The notes under the pieces are model-generated. The model was not told the origin of the DNA. It worked only from the letters and a program-made list of their open reading frames with translations, and ran no database searches. The position numbers and the translations under genes are program-made. A stretch of DNA of 8,132 bases from Caldisericota bacterium (GTDB lineage Bacteria > CAIJMQ01 > JAADFP01), in the NCBI GenBank assembly GCA_013152825.1, contig JAADFP010000030.1, positions 1-8,132 on the forward strand. Direction: 5' to 3'. Below, piece by piece: positions 1 to 5,435 of the stretch (position 1 is its first letter; each line of letters starts with the position of its first letter).

Positions 1-158
1 GTTATTTATGGAATTTATTCAAGCTGGGAGAAATAAATTACCAGAAGGGAAATTTGAGAAAGGCAAAAGAGTATTTCTTAAAGGTTTTAGAAATTTCTCC
101 TCATGATCCTAAGGTTCAGAAATTCTTGAAAGAGATCCAGCGAAAGAATAAGAAATAG
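1..158 (+). CDS. Tetratricopeptide-repeat (TPR) protein, C-terminal end only
   Basis: This is the last 51 codons of a gene that enters from the left edge; the reading frame starts at position 3 and ends at TAG 156-158. The visible peptide begins YLWNLFKLGEINYQKGN and continues with a KAKEYFLKVLEISPHDP segment. The spacing of W, LG, Y, G, KA, F, LE and P matches one TPR helix-turn-helix unit. A short Lys-rich tail (ending QRKNKK) closes the protein. TPR units are protein-interaction scaffolds, so the specific role cannot be given from this fragment. The gene runs convergently towards the minus-strand translation cluster. The TPR assignment is fairly safe; the parent protein is unknown. Confidence 0.75.
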   Translation, partial: YLWNLFKLGEINYQKGNLRKAKEYFLKVLEISPHDPKVQKFLKEIQRKNKK

Positions 159-170
159 AAATTTACCTCT

Positions 171-413
171 TTGCCGGTAGCTACACTGTCCAGCAAGGAA
201 GCGCTGATAACGAAGACTGGGCGGACCCTGGTCGCCAGAGTAACAGATGAAAGGAGAGATGATGAAAAAGGGATGTATTATATTGATAGGAAATCCGGCT
301 ACACTGCCCATCTCACCTCCTCTATTGACACCCCTCCCGGCACCACGGTTACCGTCACATCTATTGTCCAGAAAACCTTCTTACAGGAAAAATGGGCTCT
401 GACCTGGCGTTAG
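171..413 (+). CDS. Hypothetical 80-residue ORF, possibly part of a decayed gene
   Basis: I do not recognise this ORF. It could begin at TTG 171, but no Shine-Dalgarno sequence precedes it. It lies in the same frame as the TPR gene, separated only by that gene's TAG and four further codons. The peptide looks protein-like rather than random: a strand-rich pattern (LVARVTDERR, then GMYYIDRKSGYTAHL, then PPGTTVTVTSIVQ) loosely recalls an OB-type beta-barrel, which is inference only. There is no signal peptide or membrane segment. It ends at TAG 411-413, where a second protein-like stretch picks up in another frame, so a frameshifted remnant is at least as likely as a working small gene. Confidence 0.3.
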   Translation: MPVATLSSKEALITKTGRTLVARVTDERRDDEKGMYYIDRKSGYTAHLTSSIDTPPGTTVTVTSIVQKTFLQEKWALTWR

Positions 414-540
414 TAACTACTTTTTCGAAGAGCTTACTCGTAAAGGCACTTTAGAAGAGACTCTTGCGGATTGTGGATGGAAAAAGGTCAAAGATAAGTG
501 GATTCCTCCTATTTATATCACTCATATTCTCAACATATAG
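403..540 (+). pseudogene. Start-less ORF fragment, likely remnant C-terminus
   Basis: After an in-frame TGA at 400-402, this frame stays open to TAG 538-540 and has no ATG, GTG or TTG start in the usable part. It encodes about 45 residues including FFEELTRKGTLEETLADCGW and then KKVKDKWIPP, an amphipathic helix followed by a W/P-rich end typical of a real protein C-terminus. It overlaps the end of the 171-413 ORF. A single frameshift around 403-412 would join the two into one protein of about 120 residues. The family is not recognised; the style resembles small antitoxin-like or DNA-associated proteins, but no motif supports that. Confidence 0.3.
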
Positions 541-639
541 TGAAAATCCCGATTGGGGTCTGAGCTTAAGCACGCCTTATTTCTCCTACTGAATATTTAA
601 ACATACTCAGAGTAGACTTTAATTCGATTTATTTCAACT
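541..639. other. Intergenic spacer between convergent gene sets
   Basis: This AT-rich stretch separates the remnant ORFs on the plus strand from the end of the DUF2232 gene on the minus strand. I see no ORF, tRNA or strong promoter in it. Its only structure is the inverted repeat at 589-610 and a very short CCC/GGG hairpin possibility near 548-557. No canonical GC-rich stem plus U-tract terminator is visible for either strand. Confidence 0.5.
589..610. repeat. Imperfect inverted repeat, possible weak bidirectional terminator
   Basis: The 22-base segment starts CTGAATAT and ends with its near complement ATACTCAG. It can form an 8 bp stem with one G-T or C-A type position, around a 6-base loop. 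It lies about 30 bases past the stop of the DUF2232 gene and 48 bases past the last plus-strand fragment, where convergent transcription would end. The stem is AT-rich and neither side has a clean U-tract, so terminator function is uncertain. Confidence 0.22.
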
Positions 640-1569
640 TTACCCCACCGGCAGTTTGCGGAAGTTGAACCAGGCATCAAATAGTCCCCAGAAGAAGATT
701 ACGCCCAGGAAGAGAGGCTGAATGACAAAGATCAGGTAGACGAAGGTGGAGAAGATTCTGGGGGTCTTGTTTTTTTGCAGGAAGAAACTCAGGTTGCACA
801 GTCCCTGCAGAGTAAAGAAAAAAGCAGTGAGGGTGAGAAGGTTCAATCCGGAAGTCCAGAGCAATGTATTTACTTTCCCCTGCCAGGTGAGGAGCAGGCT
901 GATTATAAACAGCCAGACAGGGAAGAAAGGGGTTTCCCAGCGGGAAAATTCGGGGAAGTCCGCTTTTAATTTATTAAACCGGAATAATACTTTGGCAGAG
1001 AAGTAATAGTGAGTGATGATGAGGGAAGTTAATGAGATGAGAACCCAGGCAGGGAAAGAGAGTTTGAAATAGTTGAGTAATGTGGTTATGGTATTTGTGA
1101 CGCGTTCAATTTCAGCTTTTCCCAGGCCCATTTTCTTGTAGGTGTTGACTGTCTCCTGGATGGTATTTTGTGACAATTGGCTGAAATATGTGGTGAGGGA
1201 GAATTCTTTTAGGTGGTAGAGAAGTAACAGGCTTATTGTAACCAGGAATATTGCCCATAGGGAGTTATAGAGTATAATTTTCCAGTGTGGGACATTTTTT
1301 TTCATCAGGAGTAGTACACCAGGAAAGCATACAGCCAGAAGAGAGAAGAAGTAAGGGATGAGCATGTGCTTGTTTAGTAGAAGTATAAAGAGAAGTGAGA
1401 TAGCGAAGGAGAAGAGTAATTCTCGCCAGGAAAGCAGAAAAAAAGATAATATGAAAGGAATAAAAAGGAAGAAATAGAGTATGCTGCCCAGGAAAGGCGT
1501 GTGCACAGATACTAAAAAACCGAGAGCGCTCAGGATGGGAAAGAAAAAGTAAAAAGACGAGGGATTCAC
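640..1569 (-). CDS. DUF2232 (YybS-family) multi-pass membrane protein
   Basis: This 309-residue, very hydrophobic protein has about eight or nine predicted membrane helices (roughly residues 5-25, 28-47, 50-66, 68-90, 98-119, 170-192, 212-229, 238-262, 272-297). A soluble, helical stretch near 120-165 interrupts them. Length, topology and position directly after rpsR match the DUF2232/YybS family, which commonly sits in the rpsF-ssb-rpsR operon near rplI and dnaB; its biochemical role is not established. The start is GTG at 1569, chosen because it forms a GTGA overlap with the rpsR stop and no nearby ATG exists. No strong Shine-Dalgarno sequence precedes it, so translation probably depends on ribosomes finishing rpsR. 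It is the last gene of the cluster here; rplI and dnaB do not follow. Confidence 0.75.
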   Translation of the reverse strand: MNPSSFYFFFPILSALGFLVSVHTPFLGSILYFFLFIPFILSFFLLSWRELLFSFAISLLFILLLNKHMLIPYFFSLLAVCFPGVLLLMKKNVPHWKIILYNSLWAIFLVTISLLLLYHLKEFSLTTYFSQLSQNTIQETVNTYKKMGLGKAEIERVTNTITTLLNYFKLSFPAWVLISLTSLIITHYYFSAKVLFRFNKLKADFPEFSRWETPFFPVWLFIISLLLTWQGKVNTLLWTSGLNLLTLTAFFFTLQGLCNLSFFLQKNKTPRIFSTFVYLIFVIQPLFLGVIFFWGLFDAWFNFRKLPVG

Positions 1570-1814
1570 TGTTTTACGTAAGGCAATAGTCCAGCCATCC
1601 GGGCAGTTTTTATGGTGCGAGCGAGCATTCTTTGGTGTTTAGCACAAAAACCTGTATGCCGGCGAGGCAGGATTTTACCACGCTCACTAATGTAGTGCTG
1701 TAAGGTCTCTGTATCTTTATAATCTATAGTATCCAGATCTTTTTGACAGAGCCTGCAAACTCTTTTCCGGGTGGTGGCAGGAAATTTTGCCCTTTTGGTT
1801 ACTTCCATGTTCAT
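1566..1814 (-). CDS. rpsR: 30S ribosomal protein S18
   Basis: S18 pairs with S6 on the platform of the small ribosomal subunit. The 82-residue product has the family core: a basic N-terminus, CRLC at residues 20-23, the YKD segment at 32-34, and ISERGKILPRRHTGFCAKHQR leading into the basic C-terminal helix that ends GLLPY. Cys20, Cys23, Cys57 and His60 form a probable zinc site, so this is the zinc-type (C+) variant of S18. ATG 1814 overlaps the ssb stop as ATGA. An AAGGAG lies 4 bases before this ATG and 10 bases before a second in-frame ATG at 1808, so the true start may be the latter (80 residues). Its stop overlaps the GTG start of the DUF2232 gene. Confidence 0.96.
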   Translation of the reverse strand: MNMEVTKRAKFPATTRKRVCRLCQKDLDTIDYKDTETLQHYISERGKILPRRHTGFCAKHQRMLARTIKTARMAGLLPYVKQ

Positions 1815-2230
1815 TCTACTCCTTCTTCTAATTCATGTGTGTTATCTATAGTTTCTTCCGTATGTGTATCTGCAGCCTCGGGGGTATTGAGTTCTCCGCC
1901 TATTCTGGAGAGGAATTGCACCCTGTTAGCTACTACCTCCACGATATTGCGTGTTTTGCCCTCTCCTATTTCTATGCTTCTGTTCCGTAATCTACCTTCT
2001 ACAAAAACAGGTCTGCCTTTGGTTAAATACTGAGTGCAGCTTTCTGCCTGTTTTCCCCAGACCTGCACGTTAACGTAGCACACTTCCTCTTTCCTCTCCC
2101 CGGCGCGGTTGGTATATACCCGATTAACTGCAACACTGAGAGTGGAGACTGGAGAGCCTGAGGGAGTAAATCTCAATTCCGGATCGCGTGTAAGATTTCC
2201 CATTACAAACACTTTATTCAAATTTGGCAT
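1811..2230 (-). CDS. ssb: Single-stranded DNA-binding protein
   Basis: SSB coats single-stranded DNA during replication, repair and recombination. The 139-residue product starts NKVFVMGNLTRDPELRFTPSG, the standard N-terminus of the bacterial OB fold. It continues with TLSVAVNR, YVNVQVWGKQAE and RPVFVEGRLRNRS, with the fold ending near residue 108. The remaining tail of about 30 residues is acidic (Glu, Asp, Thr) but ends THELEEGVE. It lacks the D-rich, Pro-Phe tip through which most bacterial SSBs bind partner proteins, and no alternative frame at the end supplies one. ATG 2230 follows an AAGGAG (2238-2243) at 7 bases. It lies between rpsF and rpsR, the usual place, and overlaps rpsR by ATGA. 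Confidence 0.95.
   Translation of the reverse strand: MPNLNKVFVMGNLTRDPELRFTPSGSPVSTLSVAVNRVYTNRAGERKEEVCYVNVQVWGKQAESCTQYLTKGRPVFVEGRLRNRSIEIGEGKTRNIVEVVANRVQFLSRIGGELNTPEAADTHTEETIDNTHELEEGVE
1819..1824 (-). promoter_or_regulatory. Ribosome binding site of rpsR inside the ssb coding end
   Basis: AAGGAG on the minus strand is encoded by the Glu-Glu-Gly codons near the ssb C-terminus. It is spaced 4 bases from ATG 1814 and 10 bases from ATG 1808. The longer spacing is acceptable, so this site does not exclude the downstream start. Confidence 0.6.
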
Positions 2231-2254
2231 CGCTATTCTCCTTTTTTCTAAGTA

Positions 2255-2283
2255 AAATTACCAGAATATGCCACTTTTGTCAA
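2255..2283 (-). promoter_or_regulatory. Putative internal promoter upstream of ssb
   Basis: On the minus strand a perfect TTGACA (2283-2278) is followed by exactly 17 bases and then TAATTT (2260-2255). A TG one base upstream (2263-2262) makes an extended -10. Transcription would begin near 2246-2249, leaving a leader of about 17 bases that still contains the ssb Shine-Dalgarno sequence. The -10 hexamer itself matches the consensus at only three positions. Such a promoter would let ssb, rpsR and the DUF2232 gene be transcribed apart from rpsF. Confidence 0.42.
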
Positions 2284-2285
2284 AT

Positions 2286-2570
2286 TCATTTTTTGCGGGT
2301 AATGAGTTTTCTAAGTACTCTTTCATCAGTTTTGAAGGCAGTTTTTAGTTTATCTATGGCTTCGGGAGAGGCCTCAAAATTGAATATAGTGTAGTATCCC
2401 TCTTCCAGCTTCTTTATGGGATAAGCCAGTCTTCTTACTCCCCAGTCTAATTTTTCTACCACCTTTCCCCCTTCTTTTTGCAGTAACTCTTCAAAACTCT
2501 GAGTTAATTTTTCTACTTCCTCTTTTTCTAAATCCGGACGAAAGATAAGCAGTCCCTCATATAAACGCAT
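2286..2570 (-). CDS. rpsF: 30S ribosomal protein S6
   Basis: S6 binds S18 and 16S rRNA in the platform of the small subunit. The 94-residue product, typical for the family, opens MRLYEGLLIFRPDLEKEEVE. It carries the signature WGVRRLAYPIKKLEEGYYTI around residues 43-62 and ends in the basic RKLITRKK. Start ATG 2570 is fixed by a strong AAGGAGG 8 bases upstream. The gap to ychF is only 15 bases, so the S6:S18 autoregulatory leader known before rpsF in many bacteria would have to lie inside the end of ychF; I could not identify it. ssb follows after 55 bases. Confidence 0.96.
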   Translation of the reverse strand: MRLYEGLLIFRPDLEKEEVEKLTQSFEELLQKEGGKVVEKLDWGVRRLAYPIKKLEEGYYTIFNFEASPEAIDKLKTAFKTDERVLRKLITRKK

Positions 2571-2578
2571 TTTTTCTT

Positions 2579-2585
2579 CCTCCTT
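2579..2585 (-). promoter_or_regulatory. Strong ribosome binding site of rpsF
   Basis: AAGGAGG on the minus strand starts immediately after the TGA of ychF and ends 8 bases before ATG 2570. It is the best Shine-Dalgarno match in the window, in keeping with a highly translated ribosomal gene. Confidence 0.8.
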
Positions 2586-3644
2586 TCAAGTACGGAAATG
2601 TATGTACAGTATATCTCCGTCTTTTACTAAGTATTCTTTCCCGGCAATTCTTACCCTGCCCTTTTCTTTTGCCTCAGCGTAAGAATTAAAGCCAACCATA
2701 TGGTCAAAATTTATAACTTCTGCTTTAATAAATCCTTTTGCCATATCACTGTGTATCTTTTCTGCTGCCTGAATCACAGTTGCTCCATTTTTCAAAGACC
2801 AGGCATGCAATTTATTCCTTGCTATAGTGTAAAAAGTAATTAAGTTTAGCATATCATAACAAACCTTAATCAATTTTTGCAACCCGCTTTTTTGCAGTCC
2901 CATAATTTCCTTGAATTCTTCTCTTTCACTCTCGGAAAAGTGGGATAGCTCTTCCTCTATTTTCCCGCATAAGAAAAGGACGGGAATGTTTCTTTGCACA
3001 AGTTCCGGGCTACAGGCAAAGTCTGCTTCCTTTTTGTCTTCACCCATATTAATTACGTATACCACAGGCTTTGAGGTGAGAAGGCCATATCCAGACAGAA
3101 CTTGCTGCTCTTCTGTCTTTAGATGTATTTCTCTTAAAGGAATACCCTGCTGGAGTTGCTCTATTATTTTTTCCAGGAGTTTTTTTGTAGGTAGGTTTTC
3201 TTTTGCCTTTAACTTATTGACCGCATTCTGCAGTATATCTAAATCTCTTAATATTAACTCTGTCTCTACAATATCAATATCCCCTTTTATATCTAAGTCT
3301 CCCTTTCTATGGGGAATGTCGGGATTACTGAAACCTCTTACTACATGAAGTATTAAATCTACGGTTTGAATCTGGGAAAGGAATTGGTTTCCCATTCCCT
3401 CGCCTTTGCTGGCTCCCTCAATAAGTCCGGCAATATCCATAAATTCTATCTCTGCCGGTATCCCCTCCCCTATTCCCAGGAAATCTTTCAACTTTGATAG
3501 CCTTTCGTCAGGCACAGCCACTTTTGCTATGTTTGGCTCAATGGTAGTGAAGGGAAATTTTTCTACCCTGGCATTGCCCTGGCTGAGAGCGTTGAAAATA
3601 GTGGATTTGCCGGCGTTGGGGAGACCTACAATACCTATCTGCAT
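2586..3644 (-). CDS. ychF: Ribosome-associated P-loop ATPase YchF (OLA1 family)
   Basis: YchF belongs to the Obg-related HAS-type P-loop proteins, prefers ATP to GTP, binds ribosomes and is linked to stress and redox responses. The 352-residue product is slightly shorter than the roughly 363 of E. coli. Visible motifs are GLPNAGKST (7-15, P loop), FPFTTIEPN (30-38), DIAGL (70-74, with the hydrophobic residue in place of the catalytic Gln), His112 (probable equivalent of the mobile-loop catalytic His) and NMGE (199-202, the NxxE that explains ATP preference). A C-terminal TGS domain includes FIKAEVI and ends DGDILYIHFRT. The linker before TGS (TIARNKLHAW) diverges somewhat from the common form. 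Start ATG 3644 lies 21 bases after aspS, and no Shine-Dalgarno sequence is present. Confidence 0.95.
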   Translation of the reverse strand: MQIGIVGLPNAGKSTIFNALSQGNARVEKFPFTTIEPNIAKVAVPDERLSKLKDFLGIGEGIPAEIEFMDIAGLIEGASKGEGMGNQFLSQIQTVDLILHVVRGFSNPDIPHRKGDLDIKGDIDIVETELILRDLDILQNAVNKLKAKENLPTKKLLEKIIEQLQQGIPLREIHLKTEEQQVLSGYGLLTSKPVVYVINMGEDKKEADFACSPELVQRNIPVLFLCGKIEEELSHFSESEREEFKEIMGLQKSGLQKLIKVCYDMLNLITFYTIARNKLHAWSLKNGATVIQAAEKIHSDMAKGFIKAEVINFDHMVGFNSYAEAKEKGRVRIAGKEYLVKDGDILYIHFRT

Positions 3645-3649
3645 GTAGA

Positions 3650-3658
3650 ATTATAACA
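3650..3658 (-). promoter_or_regulatory. Putative extended -10 promoter for ychF (leaderless mRNA)
   Basis: The 21-base aspS-ychF gap reads TGTTATAAT on the minus strand, a perfect extended -10 element (TG-n-TATAAT). Only five bases separate it from the ychF ATG. Normal spacing would put the transcription start within a few bases of the ATG, which fits the lack of a Shine-Dalgarno sequence. No convincing -35 is seen 17 bases upstream, which an extended -10 can tolerate. A chance match in AT-rich DNA is possible. Confidence 0.4.
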
Positions 3659-3665
3659 GAAAAGT

Positions 3666-5435
3666 TTAAAGGCGTACTTTTATGTGAAGATCGCGGAGCT
3701 GGGTTTCTGTTACCGGAGAGGGGGAATTGGTAGTCAGGCAGACCGCTCTCTGGGTTTTAGGGAAGGCAATCACTTCTCTTATGGAATCTGTGCCGCTCAT
3801 GATCATAAGTAGCCTATCCAGTCCCAGGGCTATACCTCCGTGCGGAGGGGCTCCCGTGCTTAGAGCAGATAGGAGAAAGCCGAACTTCTCTTTATATTCG
3901 GCAGGAGGAAGACCAATAACTTCAAACATTTGCTTTTGTATCTCTACCTGGTGGATTCGGATGCTCCCGCCTCCCAGCTCTTCTCCGTTGAGGATAATAT
4001 CATAAGCTCTGCTTCTTATTTTCCCGGGATTGCTTTTTAGTAGGGGGAGATCCTCTTCGTTTGGCGAGGTAAAAGGGTGATGTAGAGTAATCCATCTTTG
4101 TTCTTCCCGGCTGTATTCAAAGAGGGGGAACTCGGTTACCCAGGCAAATTTGAGCTCATCCGGATTTACCAGGCCCATTTTCTTTGCCAGAAAGTTTCTT
4201 AAGCCACCCAGTATCTCCAGGGATTTTCTTTCTTCCCCAGCTACCAGGATAAGCAGGTCACCTGTTTCTATATTCCCTATCTTTTTGAGCTTTTCTATTT
4301 CCTCTCCCTGCAGGAACTTTGCAATGGGAGATTTTACCCCGGAGGATTTAAACTCTATCCATATCAGCCCTTCTGCTCCCAGCTCCCGGGATTTTTCTAT
4401 TATCTCTTCCCTTTCCTTGAGAGAAAGCTGGCTTCCTTGCGGAATATTTATTCCTTTAATGCAGTTTCCCTTTTCTAAGACTTTCTGGAATACCCGGAAG
4501 GAAGTGGAGGTAAAAACTTCTGTGAAATCCTGGATTTCCAGGCCGAATCTCAAGTCAGGACGGTCTGTTCCATAACGTTTAAGGCACTCGGAATAGGAAA
4601 ATGAAGGGAAAGGAGGAGATATTTCCTTTCCCAGGACTTTTTTAAATAGATGTTGCAAGAGATTTTCTGTAACTTCCATTATCTTTTTTTCATCTACGAA
4701 AGACATCTCAAGGTCAATCTGGGTAAACTCTGGCTGGCGGTCTGCCCGCAGGTCTTCATCCCGGAAACACTTAACTATCTGAAAGTATTTGTCCACCCCT
4801 CCTACCATCAAGAGTTGTTTGAAAAGCTGGGGCGATTGTGGAAGGGCATAGAATTTCCCCGGGTAGATGCGAGAAGGTACCAGATAATCTCTTGCTCCCT
4901 CGGGAGTGCTGCGGGTAAGAAAAGGTGTTTCTATCTCCCAGAACCCGTTGGAAGAGAGAAACCCCCTGATTGCCTGGGTTGTATGGTGCCTGAGCTTGAG
5001 CCTGTTAAGCATTTCATCTCTTCTAATGTCCAGGTACCTGTATTTTAATCTTACTTCTTCAGTGAGCTCTTTTTCGTCCAGAGTGAAAGGAAGATGATCA
5101 GGAGTAGAAAATGCAGTTAATTCGTTGCCTATTACTTCTATATTTCCGGTGCTGATGCGGGGGTTCTCTGTGCCTGCCGGCCTTTTTCTTACTATGCCTT
5201 TTATGCCTACTACACTTTCGGACTTTAGTTTTTTCACCTTTTTGTGCAGGGACAGATTTTCTTCCGGGTTAAAAACTATCTGGACTACACCTTCCCTATC
5301 AGCAAGATCAAGAAAAGTTAATCCTCCATGATCGCGGGTTCTCCTTACCCAGCCGTAGAGCTGTATTTCTTTCCCGATATGTTCCTCCCCTACCTCACCA
5401 CAGTAGCATGTCCTTGGAGCAATTTTTTCTTTCAT
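3666..5435 (-). CDS. aspS: Aspartyl-tRNA synthetase, bacterial type, predicted non-discriminating
   Basis: This cytoplasmic class II enzyme charges tRNA with aspartate. The 589 residues match the bacterial-type length including the GAD insertion. The N-terminal anticodon-binding OB fold spans about 20-105 (YGWVRRTRDHGG). RYLDIRRDEM follows at 133-142, motif 1 with TPFLTRSTPEGARDYLVPSR at 170-189, and then motif 2 with CFRDEDLRADRQPEFTQIDL. Motif 3 GIALGLDRLL lies at about 534-543. His36 in RDHGG and Gly88 in RPAGTEN occupy positions that in characterised bacterial enzymes separate non-discriminating forms (His, Gly) from E. coli-like discriminating ones (Leu30, Lys). I therefore infer that it also makes Asp-tRNA(Asn) for GatCAB. 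ATG 5435 overlaps the hisS stop (ATGA), with a weak AGGA 11 bases upstream. Confidence 0.96.
   Translation of the reverse strand: MKEKIAPRTCYCGEVGEEHIGKEIQLYGWVRRTRDHGGLTFLDLADREGVVQIVFNPEENLSLHKKVKKLKSESVVGIKGIVRKRPAGTENPRISTGNIEVIGNELTAFSTPDHLPFTLDEKELTEEVRLKYRYLDIRRDEMLNRLKLRHHTTQAIRGFLSSNGFWEIETPFLTRSTPEGARDYLVPSRIYPGKFYALPQSPQLFKQLLMVGGVDKYFQIVKCFRDEDLRADRQPEFTQIDLEMSFVDEKKIMEVTENLLQHLFKKVLGKEISPPFPSFSYSECLKRYGTDRPDLRFGLEIQDFTEVFTSTSFRVFQKVLEKGNCIKGINIPQGSQLSLKEREEIIEKSRELGAEGLIWIEFKSSGVKSPIAKFLQGEEIEKLKKIGNIETGDLLILVAGEERKSLEILGGLRNFLAKKMGLVNPDELKFAWVTEFPLFEYSREEQRWITLHHPFTSPNEEDLPLLKSNPGKIRSRAYDIILNGEELGGGSIRIHQVEIQKQMFEVIGLPPAEYKEKFGFLLSALSTGAPPHGGIALGLDRLLMIMSGTDSIREVIAFPKTQRAVCLTTNSPSPVTETQLRDLHIKVRL

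Noticed and set aside
156..158. TAG readthrough joining the TPR protein to the next ORF
   Set aside because: The Lys-rich end QRKNKK looks like a natural C-terminus, a shared frame occurs by chance one time in three, and no readthrough signal or tRNA is visible.
87..311. 74-codon minus-strand ORF opposite the TPR end and the 171-413 ORF
   Set aside because: Its translation is low-complexity and family-free, and it overlaps the confident TPR reading frame on the other strand, so it is a shadow.
259..402. Short plus-strand ORF starting MMKKGCIILIGNPATLP with a GGAG just upstream
   Set aside because: It is only about 47 codons, Pro/Leu-rich without a sensible fold, and overlaps the more protein-like frame at 171-413. 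The Shine-Dalgarno match is probably chance.
2911..3348. 145-codon plus-strand ORF inside ychF
   Set aside because: It is the antisense shadow of a well-conserved ATPase gene; the Ser-rich translation and lack of a ribosome binding site argue against it.
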